64,000 nt of DNA from Streptomyces sp. TLI_146 (GTDB lineage Bacteria; Actinomycetota; Actinomycetes; Streptomycetales; Streptomycetaceae). A program made the translations under genes and the position numbers. Shown here piece by piece: positions 1 through 7,939 of this stretch (position 1 is the stretch's first letter; the number at the start of each line of letters is the position of its first letter). The DNA lies in assembly GCF_002846415.1 (NCBI RefSeq), contig NZ_PJMX01000001.1, positions 1,922,001 to 1,986,000 on the forward strand, given 5' to 3'. The notes beneath the pieces are model-generated. The model did not search any database. It worked only from the letters and a program-made list of their open reading frames with translations, and was not told the DNA's origin.

Positions 1-174
1 CAGTGCTTCCTGGGCCTCGGCGAGCATGCCGTACCACTTCACGACGACGGTGGCGTCGTCGTTGGCGTGCGGGGCGGCGGCCACCGCCCGGCGCAGGTCG
101 GCCAGCGGCATCTGGAAGCGGGCCTCGATCTGCTCGGTGATGACGCCCATCACGTCGTCGGCGTCGTCGGGCAC
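1..174 (-). CDS. Unknown protein, partial (C-terminus beyond left edge)
   Basis: Fifty-eight codons of a leftward gene are visible before the window ends. The start is GTG at 174, chosen because AAGGAG (182-187) lies seven bases upstream. A second GTG at 179-177 is in another frame and too close to the ribosome binding site. The visible part is acidic at the N-terminus and then looks helical. I recognise no family. The next gene in the same direction is the SH3 protein ending at 271, about 95 bases away, so the two could be co-transcribed. Confidence 0.6.
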   Translation of the reverse strand, partial: MPDDADDVMGVITEQIEARFQMPLADLRRAVAAAPHANDDATVVVKWYGMLAEAQEAL

Positions 175-270
175 GGCACGGCTCCTTTCCTTGGAAATAC
201 GTGGGGCGGGTCCGTAGCGAAGGCGGGAGGAATTGCGCTGCCGGTTCGGTGAATTGGCGTGGCCGGGCGG

Positions 271-606
271 CTAGTCGAGGCACATGTAGGCGTCGCGGTA
301 GACGTATGAGCCAGAGACCCAGCCCTTTACGCCGGTGCTTGTGTCGGTGATGTAGTGCCAGTTGCCGCTGGTCTTGTGGACCGTGAAGCGGTGGCTGCGG
401 TAGAGCACGCCGACGGCGGTGGAATGCGCGCTCGCCTTGGAGCGGATCGTGACCGCCTGCGTGTGTACGGCCCACGGTCCGGGCCGGTCGCAGCCGCGGG
501 TGGCCGGTGCCTGGGCCGGTGCCGCGTTCGCGGAGGTGGCACTGGCGAGCGGCAGGGCGAGTGCACCAATAACGGCGGCGCAGACGGCTATGCGGGATGA
601 GCGCAT
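271..606 (-). CDS. Secreted bacterial SH3-domain protein
   Basis: A 111-residue exported protein. The start at 606 gives a classical signal peptide (MRSSR, a hydrophobic stretch, then an AxA-type cleavage site near residue 30) and has GGAGG about 12 bases upstream. The mature part is one SH3-like domain with the usual pattern of a variable linker, a V-x-I-R-S-K strand and a W-V-S-G-x-Y-V strand near the end. Such domains bind cell wall or extracellular ligands. Two cysteines, one before and one after the domain, could form a disulfide. The gene sits behind palindrome copy 1 (697-723), which should carry its promoter. It is probably a secreted wall-associated protein of unknown target. Confidence 0.85.
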   Translation of the reverse strand: MRSSRIAVCAAVIGALALPLASATSANAAPAQAPATRGCDRPGPWAVHTQAVTIRSKASAHSTAVGVLYRSHRFTVHKTSGNWHYITDTSTGVKGWVSGSYVYRDAYMCLD

Positions 607-696
607 GAGGAATTGACCTCCAGGAAAAAGGGGAAGGGGGAATGCGGAACCACCCCCGCGGCTGACGCCGTGCGGGCAGTGGTTCAAGAGTCCGGA

Positions 697-723
697 GATT
701 CCCCGGTTTTGCTAACCGGGGAT
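697..723 (-). promoter_or_regulatory. Palindromic promoter element, copy 1
   Basis: Read leftward, a -10-like hexamer CATAGC (734-729) is followed after exactly 5 bases by the arm ATCCCCGGTT, spacer AGCAA and arm AACCGGGGA(A)T, which carries one extra A. CCGGA follows, as in the other copies. It lies 91 bases before the SH3 gene. The same layout recurs at 4029, 19862, 32962 and 51095. Confidence 0.75.
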
Positions 724-811
724 GTGCTGCTATGTTTCGCCCTTCGCAGGGCGTCGGCGCCTCGCGGAGTTCCCGAGGGAGATCCGGCGCGGGGCTAATT
801 TGGGCTCGGAG

Positions 812-1537
812 TCAGCGAGTTGGGCCTGTGCGCGGAGCGGAGGCCACGGGAAGGCCGGGCATCGTGGACGGTGCGCTGCGCCGGGTCGATGTATCGGCGG
901 TCGGCAGAGGGACGTCCTCGCCGGACCAGTGGGCCTGCCACCAGGCGGTGGCCTGCTCGTAGGTCGAAAAGCCGCCTTCGCGCAGGGTGTGCGTCCCGCG
1001 CTCGGTGTCGACCTCTTCCAGCAGCACCCGGAAACGCAGTGGCGCCGTCTCGTCGATGGCGGCCAGGAGCACCGTGATCTGCAGGCGATCCGGGTCGTCG
1101 TCCGAGGTGTAACTGGTGACGAGGGCGAAGTGATCGCCGTCGGAGGTGAGGCGGTCCTCCAGCGCCTTGGTGGCCTCGTCGGCAGGGTCGGTGCCGATGT
1201 CCGCGGGCAGGGCGATGGCGTCCTTCGGGCAGCCGCGGGCGATCAGCCAGCTCTGCGCCATGGGCACCAAGGGCAGTTGGTCGTGCTGGAAGCGGAAGGT
1301 GCGGGCCGACACGTCGCGCTGCAGGTGGAGGGCCACCAGCTGCGGCTCGCCGGGTATGCCCCAGGTCACCGAGCTGTTGTGCATGACGTAGTAGCTGTGC
1401 CGCTGGTCGTCGGTGTGGTGCTCGGCGAGCACGGTGAGTTCAGTGGCTTCGATGTCGATGTGCTGCCAGAACTGCTCGGCGACACGGTCATTGACGGCTT
1501 CGTAGCCGTCGAGGCGGAAGTCCGGGGACGAGAGCAT
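812..1537 (-). CDS. Unknown 241-residue protein of the mobile-element backbone
   Basis: ATG start at 1537 with GAAAG a few bases upstream. The protein is acidic, has no signal peptide or membrane segment, and looks alpha/beta. Its centre has alternating short strands and a conserved-looking tryptophan-rich patch near the end (TAWWQAHW), then a disordered Ser/Thr/Pro tail. I do not recognise a family. It follows the winged-helix-like gene by 38 bases in the same direction, so it is probably the last gene of the operon that starts behind palindrome copy 2. Palindrome copy 1 lies just downstream, so the SH3 gene is likely a separate unit. Confidence 0.65.
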   Translation of the reverse strand: MLSSPDFRLDGYEAVNDRVAEQFWQHIDIEATELTVLAEHHTDDQRHSYYVMHNSSVTWGIPGEPQLVALHLQRDVSARTFRFQHDQLPLVPMAQSWLIARGCPKDAIALPADIGTDPADEATKALEDRLTSDGDHFALVTSYTSDDDPDRLQITVLLAAIDETAPLRFRVLLEEVDTERGTHTLREGGFSTYEQATAWWQAHWSGEDVPLPTADTSTRRSAPSTMPGLPVASAPRTGPTR

Positions 1538-1575
1538 AGAGGCTTTCGGGGATGGGGCACGCGGGGCGTGCGGGT

Positions 1576-2265
1576 TCAGCGGCGGGCGGGAGTAGCCGCA
1601 GGCCAGGTACCGGGGCGGGGTGCGGGAGCGGCTCCCGGTGTCGTGGCCGGGCGCGGGGCGGTCAGGGCGGCGCGGCCAGTGTCGGTCAGCGTGACGGGCT
1701 GGCCTGCGGTGACCGGGTGGGAGGTGTCGCGCACCACCAGGCGGTCTTCTTCGAGGCGTTGGAGCTGGCTGTAGGGGAGGCGGGTGCCGGAGGCGGTGAC
1801 GACGTACAGCTGCTGCGTGAGCAGGTTCTGGTGGAGCTTGGCGCCCTGAGTGATGGCGAGCAGCGCCGCGATGTCGGGCGCCGGCAGGTTGGGCACGTCG
1901 CGCGGAGCGTTGTGCCGGGCGGCGGCCTCGACCGGCTTGAGCGCGGCGACGGCCTGTGCCTGCCGCTCATCCCGGGTACGGGCCGCCTCCTCCAGCAGGC
2001 TGAGGGTCCGCTCGATGCGCGCGAACAGTGCGCCATCGACCGGGTAGTGGCCGGAGGAGAGGCCGTTGAGCTGGGAGCGGTAGAAGGCCACGGTGGTCTC
2101 GGCCTGGACGAGAGCGCGGTGGGCGTCGACCAGGCGGGTGTGCGGTGCGTCGAGCAGGTGGCGGTCGCGGTGCTGCCACAGCCGGTCGACGCTGTGGCCC
2201 ACGGCCGCCTCGATGCGGTGATCAAGCTGAGTCGGCGACGTGGTTAGCGGGGCGTTGCGGGGCAT
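1576..2265 (-). CDS. Winged-helix-like protein, function unknown
   Basis: 229 residues, ATG at 2265 with AAGGAA upstream. The first two thirds look alpha-helical, possibly coiled coil (heptad-like leucines around residues 55-110). The last third (about 150-205) reads like a winged helix: a leucine-rich helix, a short recognition-type helix ending LQRLEEDRLVVRD, and a wing ending VTLTDTGRAAL, the pattern seen in MarR/PadR-type DNA-binding domains. A basic Pro/Ala tail follows. The start lies inside the end of the broken acetyltransferase gene (44 bases of overlap), so translation is probably coupled. A role in transcriptional control of the element is inference only. Confidence 0.65.
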   Translation of the reverse strand: MPRNAPLTTSPTQLDHRIEAAVGHSVDRLWQHRDRHLLDAPHTRLVDAHRALVQAETTVAFYRSQLNGLSSGHYPVDGALFARIERTLSLLEEAARTRDERQAQAVAALKPVEAAARHNAPRDVPNLPAPDIAALLAITQGAKLHQNLLTQQLYVVTASGTRLPYSQLQRLEEDRLVVRDTSHPVTAGQPVTLTDTGRAALTAPRPATTPGAAPAPRPGTWPAATPARR

Positions 2266-2834
2266 GGAGAGGTTCCTTGGGGTGGGGCGCGGAACGGTGC
2301 GCGAGGCCGCCCGCGCCGAGGTGCAGGCGCACGTCGAGGTGCGCGCCGTGCCGCGTTGCGCGGACGGGGCCAAGACGCCGCAGCAGGCGGAGCATCGCTG
2401 GGTTGGATGCCTCGGTGTAGGTGCTCAAGGTGTCGGCGCCCCGGGCATGGGCGTACTGGGCGGCGTGCCGGGCCAGCGCGGTGCCGATGCCGCGGCCCTG
2501 GTGGGCGTCGGCGACCTGGAGCCCGAGGTCGAAGACGCCCGCCTCCCGGCTGACGGGACCCGTGCAGACCAGCGCGAGCGGCTCGCCACCGGCACCGAGG
2601 CCCAGCCAGCAGTCGGCCTGCGCCAGCAGCTGGCCCGGCGTGCGGTGCGGCAGGTGTGTACGGCCCCAGCGGCGCAGCGCGTGCGCGGGGAACAGTGTTG
2701 GTGGAAGGCGTCGACGAACGGGAAGCCCTCGGTCCTCACGCGGCGAAGGGCCGTGAGGGCTGGGTGCCTCAACAGGTGCGGTCGGGCAGCGCGGCCGTGA
2801 GGTGGTCGAGGCCGGAGGGGACGTGGGTCGTCAA
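2222..2834 (-). pseudogene. GNAT-family acetyltransferase, frameshifted
   Basis: The C-terminal half is a clear GNAT N-acyltransferase: a VADAHQGRGIGTALARHA segment contains the acetyl-CoA-binding Q/R-x-x-G-x-G/A loop, followed by a strand-helix ending in MLRLLRRLG. The N-terminal half does not stay in one frame. A good start, TTG at 2834 with AAGGA upstream and overlapping the previous stop, opens MTTHVPSGLDHLTAALP and then stops. The next coding-like stretch (VRTEGFPFVDAFHQH) is in a second frame, and the GNAT domain from LFPAHALRRWG onward is in a third. Two indels are therefore needed for an intact protein. The gene is either decayed or affected by sequence errors. Confidence 0.7.
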
Positions 2835-3316
2835 AGAGTGCGGTCCTTCGGGGTCGGGGACAGGGCGGGGCGGGGAAGGCCAGGCAGCGCGTACGGCGGG
2901 CCTGGCTTGGGGATTTCGCGGCGTGTCTCCAGCTGCGGCGAGCGGGAGCGGGCGGCGTGGGCGAGCGCGCTGGTGGGGCGGCGGGTGATGCCCAGGCGTT
3001 TGCGGGCGACGTTGTACACCTCGTGGCGGTCGCGCGGGCGGACGGCCACCACGTGGATCTCGGTGCGGTGCGCCGAGGTGGGCGGGGCGGGGCGCTGGGC
3101 GTAGACGATGCGCCAGGCTTTGCGGCTGTCGACGTACAGCTTGCGGTAGTCGGCCAGTTCGCCGAGCAGCTTGGGACCGAACTGCTTGGCGTTGACGACG
3201 TCCTGGAGCTGGGCGAGGGCCAGGTCGCGGATGTCGCCGGGGGCCGCCAGGAGGTCACTCAGGGCGCGCGGGTCGAAGGAGAGGCCGAAGGCGGGCCGGT
3301 GCTCGGGCCCGCTCAT
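2831..3316 (-). CDS. RelE/ParE-like toxin-family protein
   Basis: 161 residues, ATG at 3316 overlapping the stop of the upstream DUF4913 gene. The core, about residues 30-105, follows the RelE/ParE layout: two N-terminal helices (LAQLQDVV, LGELADYRKLYVD), then strands with RIVYA and EIHVVAVRPR, and a final helix with the phrase HEVYNVARKRLG. RelE-type toxins cleave mRNA on the ribosome and ParE types inhibit gyrase. Which applies cannot be told, because the catalytic set varies. A Pro-rich tail follows. The neighbour is DUF4913 rather than an obvious antitoxin, so it may be a domesticated member. Confidence 0.6.
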   Translation of the reverse strand: MSGPEHRPAFGLSFDPRALSDLLAAPGDIRDLALAQLQDVVNAKQFGPKLLGELADYRKLYVDSRKAWRIVYAQRPAPPTSAHRTEIHVVAVRPRDRHEVYNVARKRLGITRRPTSALAHAARSRSPQLETRREIPKPGPPYALPGLPRPALSPTPKDRTL

Positions 3317-3966
3317 GCGCCGGCCTGGTCCGGCTCGCCGGGCTCCGGCTGGTCCGCGGAGGCGGTGCGTGCGGAGCGATTGGAGGAGGCGGGGCCGGGC
3401 AGCAGGCGGTGCGCGTCGCGGTCGGGGTCGGTCTGGCAGGCCGAGAGCGGTCCGCCCGCCGCCCGTACATGGGCCAGGCAGTGGGTGAGGAAGTCGCGGT
3501 GCCACACGAACATCGCGGACGGCCCGGCTTCGGGGTCTTTGTGCTGCTGGTAGGCCATCCACAGGGCGTGGAGCCAGGCGACGACGTCGTCGTGTTCCTG
3601 CCACTGCTTGCACCACGGGGCCGCGGTGGTGACCTCGGCGCCGTAGATGCGGATGAGGTAGCCGTCCACCCAGTCGGAGAGCGCGTCCAGCTCGTCCTCG
3701 TACTCGTCGCCCTCCAGTTCCAGGATCGGGCGCGGCTCGGGCGGCGCCTGGAGTGGCGCCCCGGGCATCCCGGGAAGGCTGGGCAGGCCGAAAGCGGCGA
3801 ACGGTGAGGATTCCGGGGGCATGGAGAGGGCGTCGAGCTGCCGGGCGTGCTCGGCCTGATCCTCCATGAGCTTGCGGACGGTGGCTTCGACGCTCTCCAG
3901 CTTCGAGGCCGGAAGCCGGACAGGTTCCCTTTCCCCGTCGTCGGGGAGGTCTATGGATTCGGGCAC
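3313..3966 (-). CDS. DUF4913-like protein
   Basis: 217 residues, ATG at 3966 and first gene of a leftward operon behind palindrome copy 2. A disordered N-terminus of about 80 residues precedes a conserved domain (about 95-175) containing VDGYLIRIYG, a W-C-x-x-W segment, H-x-x-V-V-A-W-L-H-A-L-W and W-H-R-D-F-L-T-H. This arrangement matches what I recall as DUF4913, common on Streptomyces plasmids and islands and of unknown function. The tail is basic and Pro-rich. It ends in an ATGA overlap with the RelE-like gene, so the two should be translated together. Confidence 0.75.
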   Translation of the reverse strand: MPESIDLPDDGEREPVRLPASKLESVEATVRKLMEDQAEHARQLDALSMPPESSPFAAFGLPSLPGMPGAPLQAPPEPRPILELEGDEYEDELDALSDWVDGYLIRIYGAEVTTAAPWCKQWQEHDDVVAWLHALWMAYQQHKDPEAGPSAMFVWHRDFLTHCLAHVRAAGGPLSACQTDPDRDAHRLLPGPASSNRSARTASADQPEPGEPDQAGA

Positions 3967-4028
3967 GAAATGGGTCTCCTTGAAGCCGCAGCCGATGGCG
4001 TGTGAATGCCGGCTCCACGATCCGGAGA

Positions 4029-4053
4029 ATCCCCGGTTTCGCTAACCGGGGAT
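4029..4053 (-). promoter_or_regulatory. Palindromic promoter element, copy 2
   Basis: Perfect 10-base arms ATCCCCGGTT / AACCGGGGAT around the spacer AGCGA. A TATAGC hexamer (4064-4059) lies exactly 5 bases before it in the leftward direction, and CCGGA follows. It is 63 bases upstream of the DUF4913 operon. Confidence 0.8.
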
Positions 4054-4070
4054 CCGGTGCTATAACGCAT

Positions 4071-4105
4071 CACGCGGCACGCGGCACGCGGCACGCGGCA
4101 CGCGG
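4071..4105. repeat. Five tandem copies of a 7-bp unit
   Basis: CACGCGG is repeated five times head to tail and then decays into CACGGGG. The array is just upstream of the -10-like box of palindrome copy 2, where a -35 region or activator site would lie. None of the other four palindrome copies has it. Confidence 0.8.
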
Positions 4106-4168
4106 CACGGGGGACGGGACGGACGGATCAAATCTCCGCTATCGCCCGTGCCAGGCGGCGGGAAAGCC

Positions 4169-4234
4169 CTAGGCGGACAGGACGAAGTCGTCCTGGGGCA
4201 GAGTCTGTTGCGCGGTCTCGGTCAGCCGGTCGGC
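4169..4234 (-). pseudogene. Relic A: 3' end of a DNA methyltransferase gene
   Basis: Read leftward, this stretch encodes ADRLTETAQQTLPQDDFVLS-A-stop. It aligns with the last residues of the intact methyltransferase ending at 7940 (ANERLLQTMQQMGSQEDFVL). The resemblance begins sharply at about 4234 and ends at the stop codon. No other methyltransferase motif is present. A second such relic lies at 6866-6925. Confidence 0.65.
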
Positions 4235-4311
4235 TACTGGCGGAGCGCGGTTATTCCTCCTCGGCGGTATTCCTGTCGGCACAAGGAGAGAAGACGCCTA
4301 GGGGTCGCAGG

Positions 4312-4560
4312 TCACGAACGCTCCGCAGAGGATAGATCCGGCCCTCCTCCGTCGGGGGGTGACGACGAGGCGGATCCGTCTCGCCCGGCGTGGGGCCGGC
4401 GCTCACGAAGGCGGACTGCTACGGCAATCCCGGCCCCGGCCACTGTCGCTACTGCGGTTGCGCGGTCGGGGTCCATCACGTCACCGAGCACAAGTCCACA
4501 CACCACTGCTGTGACACCCAACACCGCGGTGGCCCACCCCGCTCGCTTCTCCCTGGCCAT
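4312..4560 (-). CDS. Small two-helix membrane protein
   Basis: 82 residues, ATG at 4560 with GGGAGG 7-12 bases upstream. Two hydrophobic segments (about residues 8-26 and 34-52) are joined by a short acidic loop containing DVMDPDR. A charged, Gly/Ser/Pro-rich tail, probably cytoplasmic, follows. It is transcribed away from the NACHT gene, with which it shares a 185-base intergenic region, and both lie between two methyltransferase 3'-end relics. It could be the membrane partner of the NTPase, but only position supports this. Confidence 0.6.
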   Translation of the reverse strand: MAREKRAGWATAVLGVTAVVCGLVLGDVMDPDRATAVATVAGAGIAVAVRLRERRPHAGRDGSASSSPPDGGGPDLSSAERS

Positions 4561-4744
4561 CACATCTGCCTCCCTTCGCCGTTGGTTCGGACCAGCAACC
4601 TGGTCGCAAATCGACCATGCCTCCGTTCCGGCCGTGCCGGCCGTTTCTGCGTCAAGCTGGAACGGATCGGCACACGCTGGTTCGCGGTCCGCTAGCATGG
4701 AACACGCAGTGACCGGGGATGCGCTGTGAGTAAGGAAGTCGGTA

Positions 4745-6832
4745 GTGACGGGACCGGAACGCACGGAAGATGAGAGTCACGAAGCGAGCTCCGTGGCGAA
4801 CTTACTGAGTCAACTGCGCAAGACAGCAGGGACACCGTCGCTCCGCGAAATCGCTGCCCGCACAGACAGCTTGATGCAACGTCACCAGGTGCAAGGCGCG
4901 GCACCACTGACTGGGCCGCACGTGCAGCCGACGCGAGTACCCCTGGCCACCCTCAGCCGCCTCTTCAAGGGCGAGCTCATCATGCAGTGGGCCCAGGTCT
5001 ACACAACCTTGTGGGCGTTGGGTGATTCCCAACAGCGTCCGCCGCAGGCCCAGGTGGAAGCCTTACGACGCTTGTGGAATGCACGATATGACGCTGAACG
5101 AGGCGGCGAGGCCGCGGCCGATGACCGTGAGGAGGTCGCATACCGGCGGGACGTCCGTCTCGCCTGCGACAGCCTGCTGCGAGGCCCCTTGCTACCGCTC
5201 ACGATCTGGCAGCCTTCCCATGGCACGGCTGACGCCCGTGAGGCCCTGCGAACATGGCTTACCTCGACACAGCGTCTGAGCACGGTCGTTGGCGGCGTCG
5301 GGTACGGGAAGTCGATGCTTGCCATGTGGCTGGCACATGAACTGGCCCAGGAACCGAACGGCCCCGTACCGGTACGCGTGTCCGCGCGACGAGTGCTGGA
5401 CAATGCAGGACAGGACACGAGCGCGGTCAGCGACACGACCATGTCCCTGCTCCGCTTTGCCCATCCACCGCTCCCTCAACGACTGAGGGAAAGTATCGGC
5501 GGCGGGGCCACCGACGTTGTGGTCATCCTCGATGACCTGGATGAAGTCGGTGCACTGACGGCTACCGGCTTCGACTCATCACGCCGTGTGCTCCACCAGG
5601 CATTCACCTCCCTTGGGTCAAACGTCCGCATCGTCGTTTGCTGCCGAGCCGTCGCGCTCAACTATTCAGATCCCAGCCATGCAACCGAACAGCGTGCCCT
5701 TATGGAGGAAACAGAGTTCGCGGTGCGGCAGGTGATCGACCCTGATGTCACGGGGTCCACTCTGTTAGGGATCGATGCTGTGGAGCAGGACGAAGCCGAG
5801 GCGTTTCTACGCCAGCAGGGGGTTTCAGATGAGTGGTTCGCCAGTGTGGGTTGGCCGCTGCCCATAGAACTCACTCCCCAGTTGATCCAGCTACTAGTCA
5901 CTCTAGGCCGGACCTCCCGGGGGAAGGCCCACGAGCTCTCCCTGGATCAGATCTATGAGCAGGTGGCATTCGCTTGGAAACGGAGTGTGCCGCTCCTTGA
6001 GCGAGCCGAACGTCGAGACTGGTCGGCACTCCTCACATACCTGGAGCAGCGCTCGGCCTCCTTCATGCGCCCCATGCAGGTGTCTCCGGAACTGGACAGA
6101 CTCGCCGAACTAGCGGGGTTCCTCAGCTCCGATCAGCTAGGCTGCTTGAGGTTCACACACTTCTCGTGGCAGGAGTTCTTCCTCGCCAGGTACCTGGCCG
6201 CCGAAATCTTGTCCAATAGGGCCGCTCTCTTGTCACGACTCAACCTGCTGTTCGATTCAAACATCAACCGCTTCCTCGTGCCGCAGCTCCTCCGTGGTCG
6301 CCGCTATAGAGCCATAACGACTAGCCAACAACTTAGGGTTGTCACGGTCGGGGATTTCAAGGAATTCCTGGCGGACACGAAGTGGCGTGGTGGGATCGGC
6401 TGGGGAGTCCACCCTGCAGGAGAGCGCGTCCGCGATCGATGGCGGCCGCCAGGAGACATGACAGGTTCCCTGAGCGCAGAAGGCGGTCCGCCGCTCGATG
6501 CAGCGGACAACGACCCGGTGACCCATGTCTCCTGGTACGACGCCGAGCGGTTCGCGGCCTGGATGGGGGGACGTCTACCGCTAGGCGACTCGCCCGTCCC
6601 CCGCTCCCGTAAACAGACTGCCCCACCTTATGCCTGGACCGAGAGATGGGGCGAAGAATCTATGGCCGAGATGGAACTTCAACCTCTGCAGCAGAACCTG
6701 ACCACCCAGAAGGCTTCGCGGAACCCCGACTTCAGGAGCCCCCAGATCGGCATCGCAGTGATGACCACGATGCCGTATTGGTCGGGGTTCAACCTTTCCG
6801 GTTCGACCACTTCTCATCTGGAAAGCGGGTAG
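4745..6832 (+). CDS. NACHT-type STAND NTPase with C-terminal FGE/SUMF-like domain
   Basis: 695 residues, GTG at 4745 with AAGGAA upstream. The N-terminal 90 residues contain a helix-turn-helix-like segment (LREIAARTD ... LATLSRLFKGE). A P-loop GGVGYGKSM lies at about 183-191 and a Walker B/NACHT strand VVVILDDLDEVG at about 258-269, then the all-helical part typical of STAND NTPases. The end (about 588-695) starts with VTHVSWYDAERFAAWMGGRLP, the hallmark of formylglycine-generating-enzyme/SUMF domains, but lacks the usual EWEYA segment and is short. STAND NTPases of this kind oligomerise when a sensor binds its trigger, and many bacterial NACHT proteins defend against phage. G+C is visibly lower than in flanking genes, which fits recent acquisition. 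Confidence 0.8.
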   Translation: MTGPERTEDESHEASSVANLLSQLRKTAGTPSLREIAARTDSLMQRHQVQGAAPLTGPHVQPTRVPLATLSRLFKGELIMQWAQVYTTLWALGDSQQRPPQAQVEALRRLWNARYDAERGGEAAADDREEVAYRRDVRLACDSLLRGPLLPLTIWQPSHGTADAREALRTWLTSTQRLSTVVGGVGYGKSMLAMWLAHELAQEPNGPVPVRVSARRVLDNAGQDTSAVSDTTMSLLRFAHPPLPQRLRESIGGGATDVVVILDDLDEVGALTATGFDSSRRVLHQAFTSLGSNVRIVVCCRAVALNYSDPSHATEQRALMEETEFAVRQVIDPDVTGSTLLGIDAVEQDEAEAFLRQQGVSDEWFASVGWPLPIELTPQLIQLLVTLGRTSRGKAHELSLDQIYEQVAFAWKRSVPLLERAERRDWSALLTYLEQRSASFMRPMQVSPELDRLAELAGFLSSDQLGCLRFTHFSWQEFFLARYLAAEILSNRAALLSRLNLLFDSNINRFLVPQLLRGRRYRAITTSQQLRVVTVGDFKEFLADTKWRGGIGWGVHPAGERVRDRWRPPGDMTGSLSAEGGPPLDAADNDPVTHVSWYDAERFAAWMGGRLPLGDSPVPRSRKQTAPPYAWTERWGEESMAEMELQPLQQNLTTQKASRNPDFRSPQIGIAVMTTMPYWSGFNLSGSTTSHLESG

Positions 6833-6865
6833 TCGATGATAAGGGCACAGATTGACCCATAGCGC

Positions 6866-6925
6866 TTAGAACGTGACGACAAAACCACCCTGGGACAAAA
6901 TCTGTTGCAGTGTTTGCAAAAGCCG
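6866..6925 (-). pseudogene. Relic B: 3' end of a DNA methyltransferase gene
   Basis: Read leftward, this encodes RLLQTLQQILSQGGFVVTF and a stop. It matches the end of the intact methyltransferase (ERLLQTMQQMGSQEDFVL) and relic A. Nucleotides differ mostly at wobble positions, so it is not a recent exact copy. It abuts the end of the broken recombinase gene. Confidence 0.65.
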
Positions 6926-6969
6926 AGTTCCTGCCGGTGGAGTGTGAATATTGCAGGCTGTTCCTTGGT

Positions 6970-7620
6970 GTCGCCCGTGGCGTCCTGGTCTCTGACGCCA
7001 AGGTAAGCGGACCAGTTGGGTTGGGTGTAGGCAGCCCACCTGTGCGCAGTGTCAATCGAGATGTCCAGCAACCCAGCGAGTATGGGTGGCGGCAACTTCT
7101 CGGCGAGTGCGACAAGCGCAGCGATGCGTGCGGGCTGAACGTGGAAGCCGTGTCGGCGCATGAGGAGGCTGAAGCCGGGTGCGGACATCGGCTGGCCGGG
7201 GGATGTTGCCGGGGAACAGCCACTGCTGCGTTGCGGCCAAGGGGGGCACCGGTGGTTCATCCCGGGTGGTGTCGGCAAGTTCGGCGAGGAGGTGGGCCAT
7301 GCGGGGTGGGAGGAAGAGCGTGCTGGTCCGCAGGCGGAGGTAGCTCTCGGTCCCGCTCTGCTGGAGGTCGGCTGCGGTCAGGTGCCGGATCCGGCTGGCT
7401 GGCAGGCCGTAGAGAAGGGCGAGTGCTCTGCCGACGCGAACACGTAGCGGAAAGGCGTCAGAGTTGAGGCACTCGCGCAGTTACGCCCAGCGTTCGTCGT
7501 CGGCGAGGAACCGACTGCCCCGGGAGTAGCCGACTGGGGTGATGTCGTGTGCGCCGGTCAGACCCCGGCGGTGCGCCCAGGTCAGGAACGTGCACAGGTC
7601 ATGGCGGCGGGCGGGTCCGG
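6970..7620 (-). pseudogene. Tyrosine-recombinase-type gene, broken (C-terminal half)
   Basis: Leftward coding remnants begin with RHDLCTFLTWAHRRGLTG and continue LPLRVRVGRALALLYGLP-type sequence, through ASRIRHLTAADLQ, MAHLLAELAD and QQWLFPG, to ARIAALVALAEKLP and PILAGLLDISIDTAHRW. This is the usual order for one group of actinobacterial integrase-like proteins, which end in a helix-turn-helix-like ILADLLGI-x-x-x-TAxxW segment. An in-frame TAA interrupts it after DDERWA near 7480, and a frameshift near 7170 separates the last part. It cannot make a functional recombinase. Confidence 0.65.
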
Positions 7621-7886
7621 AATCGAGCTTGCCATGGGTACTGGCCCGTGAAATCCGCCATCCGCCGGATCAAGGCCAGCCGCGGCGCGATCGTGCCGCT
7701 CTCTTGCAAGAACCGCGCTCGCTGCTGCCGGGCCCAGCCTTCCAGCATGGCCCGGAAGACCGTGGACTCCGGATCCAACGGCCGCACATTCGCAGCCAGT
7801 CCCAAGACCGCTGGCCCCGGAGACTCGATGCCCGTCACCGTCCACCTCCAGCGTTCCAGCCGATGCATCATCGTTGCGCCGAACAT
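7599..7886 (-). pseudogene. Tyrosine-recombinase N-terminal (SAM-like) fragment
   Basis: Leftward reading gives LDPESTVFRAMLEGWARQQ, RARFLQESGTIAPRLALIRR and MADFTGQYPW, the arm-binding/core-binding N-terminal pattern of integrases that target Streptomyces chromosomes. After QYPW the frame runs into unrelated residues and stops. The following recombinase piece seems to come from a different integrase type, so this may be the stump of a second recombinase gene. Confidence 0.55.
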
Positions 7887-7939
7887 GGACGCCGGGGAAT
7901 CCCCAGATCGTGTACTCCAGGGCCACAGAACGTATACCG

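Noticed and set aside
722..1774. 350-codon frame on the plus strand
   Set aside because: It is the mirror of the leftward genes at 812-1537 and 1576-2265, without ribosome binding site or protein-like composition.
4071..4105. Tandem CACGCGG units as a plasmid iteron origin
   Set aside because: Only five short units, no Rep gene nearby and no AT-rich region. They are better seen as part of the promoter region of the DUF4913 operon.
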